DNA of 7,557 nucleotides from JBEBBU01 sp041158225 (GTDB taxonomy: Bacteria > Pseudomonadota > Gammaproteobacteria > Methylococcales > Methylococcaceae), in NCBI GenBank assembly GCA_041158225.1, contig JBEBBU010000015.1, positions 1-7,557 of the forward strand, in the 5' to 3' direction. The position numbers were made by a program, and so were the translations under genes. The first letter of the stretch is position 1. The number at the start of each line of letters is the position of its first letter. Positions 1 to 6,556 of this stretch are shown here, piece by piece. The notes under the pieces are model-generated. The model saw nothing but the letters and a program-made list of their open reading frames with translations, had not been told where the DNA came from and made no database searches.

Positions 1-2901
1 GACTGGATCATGTACCCCTGCATAGGACAGCAGGCTATTGGCATAGGGGCGCCGGAAAATATCTGCAGAGTAGTAAGCTTTGCCCAGTGATCCAGAAAAA
101 CCCATGCCACCTACCATGGTACTGACCGGAAAGCCGACAGGGGTTGAACCTATATCGATCCTGAACCGGTCAGAAGCATAGCCCACCGCCAGACTTGCCC
201 CCATGGCCTGCTGGCGGGATGATGCAGGCAGTTGTGATGCGCCTGCACATTCGGGACCTGAGTTCCAGGCTCCCGGTATGCAGAGGGCGCGAATGGTGCC
301 GAAGGCCTGAACATCATCAAAGCGTGACAGTGGCAGATCTCCGGCAAACACCGCTGAAAAATCCGATTGCACAAAGTAGTGACCATCATAGCCATCGTCC
401 ATGCGAATGATATTCGGCGCGTCAAGGTTCAGTATCTGTGAGATGCCCGGTGCTCCGGAAAGCTGACGGAAATCCAGGCCACTGCTGAGGTGCGGGAAGC
501 GTCTGCGTTCAATATCCTCACGCAGTTCCATGGCACTGGTCTGTTCCTCCAGCACGGCCTCTGAAGATGGTAGTTTCTGCCCGGCTGCCTCAAACTGCCT
601 GAGATCCTGTAAAGCAAGCTGATAGTCCCTGAGTCTGTTACTGGCTTTTGCCATGGCAAGGTAGTATTCAGGCGCGTCGGATGGTTGGGCTCTGATAGCA
701 GCCAGCAGCTTTCTGGCGCGCTCATCCTGGCCCATAAGGGTAAGAAGATGTACCAGATCAAGCCGTTCTTCTTGATGGGTGGCTGGGATTTCTTTATCCA
801 GCCGCTGTGCAAGTTCAAGCCCCTGCGATGACTGCCCGGTTTTCCAGAGTGCCTCGGCCAGCCCCAGCTTGAGTTCTATATCTTCCGGATACTGTCTGCT
901 CATGGTGCTATAAAGCGCGAGAGCCTGATCATGGTGTTCTTCGAGCAGTAGTATGTGGGCAAGCGTGGCGCTCAGGCTGCGATCATTGGGTGTCTGTATA
1001 AGTGCCTGTTCAAGTTCAGCAATGGCCTGATCGGTCTGCTTTTTTTTTCGCAGCGCCCATGCCTGTTGTACGATAAGCCGGCTATGCAAAGATTGCAGTG
1101 TCTCACGCTGTGACGTATTCAGATCCTGGCGGGCGTCCAGCTGGTTCAGGTTGGCTCGTACTGCCGGGAGATCCTGGGTTTTCAGCAGAAGCCCGGTCAG
1201 GCGTAGCTGGTCACTGGCATCCGCCGGATGTCTGCCGTGCACCAGAACTCTGGCGAGGCGGATGGCCTGTCCAGTTTCTCCCATATCGCTGTAGGCAGTA
1301 ATACAGCGCCAGCTCATGTCATCATCGATATGTTCATCACACAACGCGTGCACTTTACGCAGCGACTGGCTGTGTTGCCCGTGGCTGGCTGATACCGTCT
1401 GCTGCAGGTCAAGTAGCAGACTGGCATGCTGGTAAAGATCATGACTGGCAGCGGTTCTTTCCGTAGCGGGTATGGTATCCAGCACAGCCAGACTGGCTGC
1501 AGGATCATCGGCTTTGGCATAGAGATAAAGTGCGAAAGCATACTGTACTTCGGCTGCCGTTGGAGACAGACTGAACCGGGTTTTGCCGCGGTCTGCCGCA
1601 CCGGAAAAGAGATCCAGCGCCGCCAGATCGTAGCGTAACCAGCCGGAGGCTGGTGCAAGCTGTATGGCGGATTCCAGCAGTTTCATGGCGTCTGCGGTTT
1701 GTGCATGGTGCACCATACGGTCAGCTTCATGTCGTACCGTATCAATCCAGATATCGCGCACACTTTCAGCCGCCGGTCTCTGTACGAGATAATGCTGTCC
1801 CCAGGCGATGGCTTCGCTGTGTTGTCCGCTCAGATCAAGCGCCTGCATAAAGCCCTGGGCGGCGCGCTCAACGCCAGGTTTTTTTGCCATGACAGACCTG
1901 AATAGCGCTATGGCTTCAGGATAGCGTTTTTCATCCAGCATGATACGCCCCAGGGCAAGTGGATATTCCATATCATCCGGATCAAGCTGCATGGCTGCCT
2001 GCAGGTTTTTCTCCGCCTGATCAGTCTGGCCTGCCTGCATGGCGGTTTCTGCAGCATGTGCCAGCAGATTGCCTTGATGGATACGCGCCTCCCGGGCCAT
2101 ACGGATTCGTTCTTCATCTGACAGGACAAGACCGGTGAGTTTTGCTCCAGGAAATCTGCTTTCATAGGTCTGAAACAGTGTTTCGTTGGCGGGCGTACGC
2201 TCCAGACGGTTGAGTGCGCGGCTGTAAGCATCCCGAAGCTGTAAAAGATCAATGTCAGGTTGTGAGGCAAGTCGGGCCATGGTTTCCAGTCCCTGCCTGA
2301 GAGTAGGCTCGTTTCTGCTCTGGATCACAGCGATTTCCAGCAGGGGGCGCGCATCATCAGGCATGGTGCTGGCCAGTGTTTTCAGGCCTTCGATGGCTTC
2401 ATGCTGCCGCTCAGGTATGCTGCCAAGGAGTGAATAGTAGATGAGGCCGCTATTGCCCTGGCGATGCCCTTGCGGAAACAGTTCGTTGAGCAGGGGCAGC
2501 ATGCGTGGGCGTTCGCGATAGGCTTCACTGCTGAGAAACATCGCGGTGGCCAGTTTTTGCCTGTCGACCGTGTCCAGTCGTATGGCATCGGCCAGTTCGA
2601 GTGTGGCTGCTTGGCCAGGATGGCTGGCTTCAAGTGCCCTGAGCAGGCGGCTGGCATCTTCCATGCGATGCTGGCGCAGAGCCACAAGACCTTGCCAGCT
2701 CTGCACTTCGCCGCTGTCTGGCGCCAGTTGTTGCGCTTTTTTCAGTGCATCCAGCGCCAGGTCATCCCTTTTCCGGGCGATCCAGATTCTTGCAGAGTCC
2801 AGCAACTGCCGTAGTTCCCTGTTGCCAGCGACTCCCGTTTCAGCACCGATAACAGCAGGGGATGTGTATACAGCCAGTAGCACCACCAGCATGAATATCA
2901 T
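1..2901 (-). CDS. bcsC: Cellulose synthase outer-membrane export subunit BcsC (3' end beyond the window)
   Basis: This is the cellulose export subunit: a periplasmic TPR scaffold followed by an outer-membrane beta-barrel through which the glucan leaves the cell. The frame is open for all 967 codons visible and runs off the left edge. An N-terminal hydrophobic signal peptide covers about residues 1-21 (MIFMLVVLLAV, then ...VIGA). A long alpha-helical region of TPR-like repeats follows to about residue 770, with good examples near 45-96, 280-345 and 612-690 (for instance QAEKNLQAAMQLDPDD). The C-terminal BcsC domain begins near residue 807 (SGAPGISQI), and carries the family signatures STPVGFPV at 919-926 and SLLSYAG at 956-962. 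E. coli BcsC has about 1157 residues, so roughly 190 or more are probably missing, including most of the barrel. I chose the ATG at 2901 because it overlaps the bcsZ stop as ATGA. An in-frame ATG at 2922 would add an acidic MDDSLPP leader, which suits a signal peptide less well. Neither start has a clear Shine-Dalgarno, which fits coupling to bcsZ. An A9 run encodes Lys 619-621. Confidence 0.95.
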   Translation of the reverse strand, partial: MIFMLVVLLAVYTSPAVIGAETGVAGNRELRQLLDSARIWIARKRDDLALDALKKAQQLAPDSGEVQSWQGLVALRQHRMEDASRLLRALEASHPGQAATLELADAIRLDTVDRQKLATAMFLSSEAYRERPRMLPLLNELFPQGHRQGNSGLIYYSLLGSIPERQHEAIEGLKTLASTMPDDARPLLEIAVIQSRNEPTLRQGLETMARLASQPDIDLLQLRDAYSRALNRLERTPANETLFQTYESRFPGAKLTGLVLSDEERIRMAREARIHQGNLLAHAAETAMQAGQTDQAEKNLQAAMQLDPDDMEYPLALGRIMLDEKRYPEAIALFRSVMAKKPGVERAAQGFMQALDLSGQHSEAIAWGQHYLVQRPAAESVRDIWIDTVRHEADRMVHHAQTADAMKLLESAIQLAPASGWLRYDLAALDLFSGAADRGKTRFSLSPTAAEVQYAFALYLYAKADDPAASLAVLDTIPATERTAASHDLYQHASLLLDLQQTVSASHGQHSQSLRKVHALCDEHIDDDMSWRCITAYSDMGETGQAIRLARVLVHGRHPADASDQLRLTGLLLKTQDLPAVRANLNQLDARQDLNTSQRETLQSLHSRLIVQQAWALRKKKQTDQAIAELEQALIQTPNDRSLSATLAHILLLEEHHDQALALYSTMSRQYPEDIELKLGLAEALWKTGQSSQGLELAQRLDKEIPATHQEERLDLVHLLTLMGQDERARKLLAAIRAQPSDAPEYYLAMAKASNRLRDYQLALQDLRQFEAAGQKLPSSEAVLEEQTSAMELREDIERRRFPHLSSGLDFRQLSGAPGISQILNLDAPNIIRMDDGYDGHYFVQSDFSAVFAGDLPLSRFDDVQAFGTIRALCIPGAWNSGPECAGASQLPASSRQQAMGASLAVGYASDRFRIDIGSTPVGFPVSTMVGGMGFSGSLGKAYYSADIFRRPYANSLLSYAGVHDPV
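1040..1048 (-). repeat. A9 homopolymer within bcsC
   Basis: The coding strand reads nine consecutive A residues (CGA AAA AAA AAG, encoding Arg-Lys-Lys-Lys at 618-621) in a helical TPR region. A one-base slip would end BcsC before its barrel. The frame is intact here. Confidence 0.9.
2898..2901 (-). promoter_or_regulatory. ATGA overlap coupling bcsZ to bcsC
   Basis: On the minus strand the bcsC ATG (2901-2899) and the bcsZ TGA (2900-2898) share the four bases ATGA, the usual arrangement for stop-start translational coupling. A C6 run (2902-2907) comes immediately before it, and no Shine-Dalgarno is visible, so bcsC translation probably relies on ribosomes finishing bcsZ. Confidence 0.6.
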
Positions 2902-4049
2902 GGGGGGCAAGCTGTCATCCATGACGTCTTGAGGCGACCATCAAATTCGAAACTGAAGCGTTTTTCATCAAAACCAAGACCGAACAGCATCAGGGCTGAA
3001 TCATAATAGCCTGGCTTCTCTCCGGGGGGTATGGTCTGAAGCCTGTTACGCTGTCGGCTGGCGGCTTCTGCAGCTCCCGAGGACTCCAGAAACGGAAGCA
3101 GGGCAGCGGAAAATCCAGGGGGGCCTGTGTTATCCGTCCGGCCGCTCAGCGTGTCCACAGATTCGGGCGGATGATCATGCTGAACAAGCCAGGCCTTCAT
3201 TCCTCCCAGGCTGGCCAGCAATCCTGCTCGGGCGGGATCATGGAGCGAGGTCATGCCGGCCCAGAGATACACCCGGATGGCGTCATAGCTGCCCCTACCG
3301 CCCGTTTGGGTATCGTTGCTGAATCCTTTCGCGCTGGTATAGAGTAGCCAGTCGCTTGCATAACCATGCAGTGTGGCCGTCATCAGCTTTTTCGATGATT
3401 CCAGTACCTGTGACCAGCGTGGATCTTCAGCGTATAGGGCAAGATAGGTCATGAGCGGAAGGGGAGCATAACTGGGGTTGAGGCGCCATGTGGTGGCATT
3501 CTCGACAAAGCCCCATCTCCCTGGCAGAAGTGTCAGACCAAGGCCAGAGATATAGCTGACTTCCGAGTTGAGGATATGGCTGGCAAGGGCCTGTCCCGTT
3601 CTGCTGAAGCGTGGTTCATGCCAGATGCGTCCTGCTTCAATCAGCGTGTAGCTGAGCCAGATATCAGCGTCACTGGCGCTATTTTCATCAAGTACCGTAT
3701 TTTTCCTGATGCCGGTGTTGGCCCACTCCCACGCAGGCAGTTCCTCAGCCAGTCCCCTTTGTACAAGATGGGTGTCAGTCCAGGCCAGAATTTCATCAAA
3801 CAGTTGCCGGTCATTGGCAATCAGGCTGAAAAACAGGGCATAGGCCTGCCCCTCGGAGGTGGTGTGCTGCAGAGGGTGGTTGTAATCAATCACCTTGCCT
3901 GAAGGGGCAATAAAACGTGCTCTGAAATCATGGAATGCCGGCCATTCAGGCAGGCAGCCCTGATTGGCGGGTGGTGACGTGCTGAGTCCTGTCACCAGAA
4001 GGATGGCGGCGGTGAGAAGGATGGCACCTGTCCTGATGGTGTATGACAT
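2898..4049 (-). CDS. bcsZ: Periplasmic endo-beta-1,4-glucanase BcsZ, glycoside hydrolase family 8
   Basis: A 383-residue GH8 cellulase that hydrolyses beta-1,4-glucan in the periplasm and is needed for, or tunes, normal cellulose output in known systems. Residues 1 to about 25 form a signal peptide (basic Arg6, hydrophobic core ILLTAAILLVTG). The mature protein aligns by eye with E. coli BcsZ throughout: WPAF near 36, TTSEGQ at 63-68 containing the likely general acid Glu66, NSASDADIW at 123-131 with Asp127, NPSY at 191-194, and SYDAIRV at 254-260 with Asp256 matching the E. coli catalytic base. GFSAALLPF (312-320) and LFGLGFDEKRF (355-365) complete the family pattern. Length is normal and no catalytic residue appears lost. 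The ATG lies 21 bases after the bcsB stop without a strong Shine-Dalgarno, so translation may depend partly on bcsB. Its TGA overlaps the bcsC start. Position between bcsB and bcsC is as in enterobacterial and pseudomonad cellulose operons; in Komagataeibacter the cellulase gene lies upstream of bcsA instead. Confidence 0.95.
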   Translation of the reverse strand: MSYTIRTGAILLTAAILLVTGLSTSPPANQGCLPEWPAFHDFRARFIAPSGKVIDYNHPLQHTTSEGQAYALFFSLIANDRQLFDEILAWTDTHLVQRGLAEELPAWEWANTGIRKNTVLDENSASDADIWLSYTLIEAGRIWHEPRFSRTGQALASHILNSEVSYISGLGLTLLPGRWGFVENATTWRLNPSYAPLPLMTYLALYAEDPRWSQVLESSKKLMTATLHGYASDWLLYTSAKGFSNDTQTGGRGSYDAIRVYLWAGMTSLHDPARAGLLASLGGMKAWLVQHDHPPESVDTLSGRTDNTGPPGFSAALLPFLESSGAAEAASRQRNRLQTIPPGEKPGYYDSALMLFGLGFDEKRFSFEFDGRLKTSWMTACPP

Positions 4050-4070
4050 ATCTGCCGGCTTCGCTGCTGG

Positions 4071-6347
4071 TCAGCCTGTGCCAAGGCGTCTGTGGCGTAA
4101 CCGCTGCACCGAGGCATAAAGATAGAACGCAATGACGAGACCTGATCCAAGACCAGACAGGGCCATCAGTACCGGATGCCGGGTTAGATGAAACCCCAGC
4201 CACATCCAGACCGGCAGTTCACCAGCATAGTAATGAGGACCTACTTCGTAGGTCTGTACCGAGCCACGCCTGAAAATGGCAACATCATCTTCGACAAAGC
4301 GCATGGCTGATCTGTCAGTGAAGGTGAGGAGTGCCCGTTCAGCCTCCTCGTCACTATTCGCTTCGAAGCTGATCACACTGCGGCCTTTGTCAATGGGTGA
4401 CTCAAATCCGGTCAGGGCTGCCAATGTACCTTCAGTCCTGAAACTGTTGGCGCCTATATAACGCAGTTTCTGCCTGAAAGTATCCAGATCGGTAAACTGG
4501 AATACCCGGTTCCACTCAAAATCCTGTCCGAAAGTACGGGCTTCGTCGTCAAAACTGGCTGGTACATAAGCGGCCCATTGCCTGATGAGTGGATGGGTGC
4601 TGGTGGTACTGATCACCAGCAGGTCTTTCCCTCTGAGATTGTCTGCAGAATCGCCAAACTGGATACCAAAGCGCAGTGCGGGAACGCCGGTGGACAGCCC
4701 CATTTCTGAAAGCATGACCAGTGCTGCCTTTATATCCATGGCTGATGGCTGGCCAGGCAATACGATCTGGGTTTCGGCAAGGTCAGCCAGACGCGTAAAA
4801 GGAAAGCCACTTCTGGAAAACGAACCCAGATCTGGCATGATGGCATAGTGGTAAAATCCACGGAAATCCAGCGTTGAATCAGCGTCAATACTGGCAAAAA
4901 AACTGTCTACTGAACTGGTCATGCACCAGCCCTGCCGGTAGTCACTGCTGAAAAACTTCATTTCCAGCGTGTTGTCTGCGCCAAGCTGGAATGCCGGGAT
5001 GCGCAGCGATTCAGGGACGACATGATCGTTGGCCATCATCTGGACGCGCTGTGTCAGCGATGCCTCGTCGCTGGAGCGTTTCAGACGCATGGCTTTGAGC
5101 AGATTGCCGTTGGTATACAGAGAGAGAAAGGACTGTTCTTCGGTGATGGGGGGGGTATACCGGTAATTCAGGTCAAGTCTGATATCGCTGTGTTGCCATA
5201 GCAGCAGGTCGGGGGGCATGCGGAAATCAATGCGTATGGGAGGCGGATTGCTGCCGCTGACCTGTAGTTCAGCTGCATTCCTGACCAGGTCTCCAAGTCT
5301 GGTCACATGTTCGGTTGAAACCCAGTGGGGCGAATCATAGGGTTGTCTTGCGGGGGGAAGCGCCGGCTTTGTGACGCTAGCCACAGCGCCACTGAGTATG
5401 CCATTACCAAGCACCAGGGCTGAAGCGGCTGTTTCAGCTTCTTCTGTTGTTTTGCCCATGATGACCAGATATTTGATGTCAGGGTGGTCAGGGTGCTGGG
5501 TTATCAGGATGGTGGGTGCTGCCACCGGTGCCAGCGCCAGTGGTTCGGGCAGATGGTCGTTGCTCAGCAGAAGTATGGCATGCTGTTCGGGCAACGGCCC
5601 GTAGGAAACGCTATAGTTCAGCCTGCGCTTGCCAGCCTGTGTGCCAAACCATGAGGCCAGAATGCCTGCCGCCCGCACCAGATGGGTGTCAGGTGGTTCC
5701 TGGAAATGGAATGGCAGGGGCATTCTCTGGTTGGAACGGTTATCCAGAAAGGGTGTGGGAAACAGCGCCAGATCGTTCGGCAGCTGGATATGTCGCGTCC
5801 AGAGCTGCAGTTCGCTCAGGTTGCTGACATTGACCCACAGGCTGCTGTGCATGGGATCTTCACAGTCGCGGGTATAGTGTCCTACCAGCTGGAATCTGAG
5901 ATTGTTGGAACTGACCAGGAAGCGTGGATCCAGTTCGATTTCCTGAGTCTGGACTTTACCCGCCTTGTCTCTGGGAAGATCAATGACAGCAATCACTTCC
6001 TGATTGAGATAGATCTTGATATGTGAAAGCTCGGGAATCAGGGCAGGTGATGCGGTATAGCGTATCCTGAGCAGGGCCCGATGAATGACTTCGTCAGAAC
6101 GGACGCCAAACCAGAGTGATTCTCCATCTTCGGTGCCTGTCAGCAACAGCGGGTGACCAGCACCAATGTCGCGGAGCGTAAGTGTTTCATCGGCAGCGGC
6201 CGGTACTGTCAGCTTGACCGGTTCTGACGTCGCCAGGATCCGTGATTTGATACTTGAGGATACTGGATCTGCCGGATGGGCCAATGGAGCCTGCAGGAGC
6301 AACGCCATGCTAATGAGGACGGACATGAAACTGCAGGGGAAGCGCAT
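4071..6347 (-). CDS. bcsB: Cellulose synthase periplasmic subunit BcsB
   Basis: BcsB is the periplasmic, membrane-anchored partner of the synthase BcsA. Its carbohydrate-binding and flavodoxin-like domains guide the nascent glucan, and its C-terminal tail helix packs against BcsA. The chosen start gives 758 residues, close to E. coli BcsB (779). It shows a signal peptide (MRFPCSFMSVLISMALLLQA, then PLAHPA), a GHYTRDCEDP motif at about 156-165, the strongly conserved YHYAIMPDLGSF and GFPFTRLADLAET block at about 499-526, and a C-terminal transmembrane helix at about 724-747 (VLMALSGLGSGLVIAFYLYA) preceded by an aromatic amphipathic stretch (LPVWMWLGFHL). The frame extends upstream to an ATG at 6485, but the 46 extra residues are Cys/His-rich and would bury the signal peptide. 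The start at 6347 has AAGG six bases upstream and is preferred. The odd feature is context: bcsA, normally just upstream, is replaced by a divergent sensor kinase. A C8 run at 5148-5155 lies within the gene. Confidence 0.95.
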   Translation of the reverse strand: MRFPCSFMSVLISMALLLQAPLAHPADPVSSSIKSRILATSEPVKLTVPAAADETLTLRDIGAGHPLLLTGTEDGESLWFGVRSDEVIHRALLRIRYTASPALIPELSHIKIYLNQEVIAVIDLPRDKAGKVQTQEIELDPRFLVSSNNLRFQLVGHYTRDCEDPMHSSLWVNVSNLSELQLWTRHIQLPNDLALFPTPFLDNRSNQRMPLPFHFQEPPDTHLVRAAGILASWFGTQAGKRRLNYSVSYGPLPEQHAILLLSNDHLPEPLALAPVAAPTILITQHPDHPDIKYLVIMGKTTEEAETAASALVLGNGILSGAVASVTKPALPPARQPYDSPHWVSTEHVTRLGDLVRNAAELQVSGSNPPPIRIDFRMPPDLLLWQHSDIRLDLNYRYTPPITEEQSFLSLYTNGNLLKAMRLKRSSDEASLTQRVQMMANDHVVPESLRIPAFQLGADNTLEMKFFSSDYRQGWCMTSSVDSFFASIDADSTLDFRGFYHYAIMPDLGSFSRSGFPFTRLADLAETQIVLPGQPSAMDIKAALVMLSEMGLSTGVPALRFGIQFGDSADNLRGKDLLVISTTSTHPLIRQWAAYVPASFDDEARTFGQDFEWNRVFQFTDLDTFRQKLRYIGANSFRTEGTLAALTGFESPIDKGRSVISFEANSDEEAERALLTFTDRSAMRFVEDDVAIFRRGSVQTYEVGPHYYAGELPVWMWLGFHLTRHPVLMALSGLGSGLVIAFYLYASVQRLRHRRLGTG
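5148..5155 (-). repeat. C8 homopolymer within bcsB
   Basis: The coding strand reads eight consecutive C residues (ACC CCC CCC ATC), within YTPPIT at about residues 397-402 of BcsB. The frame is intact. A slip here would remove the second half of BcsB, including its membrane anchor, and would have polar effects on bcsZ and bcsC. Confidence 0.9.
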
Positions 6348-6353
6348 AGAGAA

Positions 6354-6357
6354 CCTT
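6354..6357 (-). promoter_or_regulatory. Ribosome binding site that decides the bcsB start
   Basis: On the minus strand AAGG lies six bases before the ATG at 6347, directly ahead of a good signal peptide. This favours 6347 over the upstream in-frame ATG at 6485. Confidence 0.5.
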
Positions 6358-6385
6358 GGCAGATGCAGAGGCAATTTCGTATAAA
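6356..6385 (+). promoter_or_regulatory. Candidate sigma70 promoter for the sensor kinase gene
   Basis: TTGGCA at 6356-6361 and TATAAA at 6380-6385 each match the sigma70 consensus at five of six bases, with an 18-base spacer. Transcription would begin near 6392, leaving a leader of about 165 bases before the kinase start. The -35 lies over the bcsB ribosome binding site on the other strand, so initiation here could clash with bcsB expression. Confidence 0.45.
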
Positions 6386-6387
6386 TT
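6373..6387. repeat. AT-rich inverted repeat overlapping the kinase promoter -10
   Basis: AATTT-CGTAT-AAATT has five-base arms and a five-base spacer. It overlaps the candidate plus-strand -10 (6380-6385) and lies just downstream of the candidate bcsB start point. It could be an operator that affects both directions, but the AT-only arms make chance occurrence likely. Confidence 0.25.
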
Positions 6388-6401
6388 TGGCCGGAAGTGG
6401 C

Positions 6402-6410
6402 AATATAGCA
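6402..6410 (-). promoter_or_regulatory. Candidate extended -10 promoter for bcsBZC
   Basis: Read on the minus strand the sequence is TGCTATATT, an extended -10 element (TG, one base, then TATATT, five of six matches to TATAAT). The region about 17 bases upstream (near 6425-6430, ATTTCT) is a poor -35, so activation by an extended -10 or a regulator would be expected. Transcription would start near 6395 and give a leader of about 48 bases before the bcsB ATG. Confidence 0.45.
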
Positions 6411-6465
6411 TGAAATGCACGGGAAGAAATGGCGCCTGCAACCGTGCTGATGATGCGTACGGTTT

Positions 6466-6478
6466 GGGAATACTTCCC
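6466..6478. repeat. Perfect 13-base inverted repeat, candidate operator
   Basis: GGGAA-TAC-TTCCC is a perfect inverted repeat with five-base arms. It lies about 36 bases upstream of the candidate bcsB extended -10 and downstream of the candidate kinase promoter. A further GGGAA half site is at 6421-6425. The position suits an activator site for bcsB, but short palindromes arise by chance and the binding protein is unknown. Confidence 0.35.
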
Positions 6479-6544
6479 TGTCCATGAGGTCTCTTTCACG
6501 GGTAAGCTTATGCTGGGGAGTTTGTGGTGACAGACATGACAGGG

Positions 6545-6549
6545 GGAGG
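6545..6549 (+). promoter_or_regulatory. Ribosome binding site of the sensor kinase gene
   Basis: GGAGG lies seven bases before the ATG at 6557 and only one base before the in-frame ATG at 6551, so it points to 6557. A second purine run, GGGGAG at 6515-6520, sits six bases before an in-frame GTG at 6527, so the start is not fully settled. Confidence 0.55.
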
Positions 6550-6556
6550 TATGGCC

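Larger units (their letters stand above)
6348..6556. promoter_or_regulatory. Divergent control region between bcsB and the sensor kinase gene
   Basis: A 209-base non-coding stretch separates the two divergent start codons. It is more AT-rich near bcsB and contains both candidate promoters, both inverted repeats and both ribosome binding sites listed separately. It must supply initiation for bcsB-bcsZ-bcsC and for the kinase gene unless the latter is read from elsewhere. No tRNA, known riboswitch fold or rho-independent terminator was recognised in it. Confidence 0.75.

Noticed and set aside
1040..1048. T9 run on the plus strand as a rho-independent terminator.
   Set aside because: There is no adjacent GC-rich hairpin, no plus-strand gene ends there, and the run encodes lysines inside bcsC.
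150..2687. A chain of minus-strand frames (150-425, 429-818, 1314-1658, 1908-2270, 2382-2687), which could look like a broken gene.
   Set aside because: All share one frame that is offset from bcsC. The bcsC frame is uninterrupted from 2901 to 1 and shows TPR repeats and BcsC signatures, so these are shadows and bcsC is not a pseudogene.
2464..2932. Overlapping plus-strand frames of 116 and 128 codons opposite bcsC.
   Set aside because: They are antisense to a well-supported coding region, have no family resemblance, and consist of reversed bcsC codon patterns.
3946..4203. An 85-codon minus-strand frame across the bcsB-bcsZ junction.
   Set aside because: It overlaps the conserved C-terminal anchor of BcsB and the signal peptide of BcsZ in another frame. 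Only 21 bases lie between the real genes.
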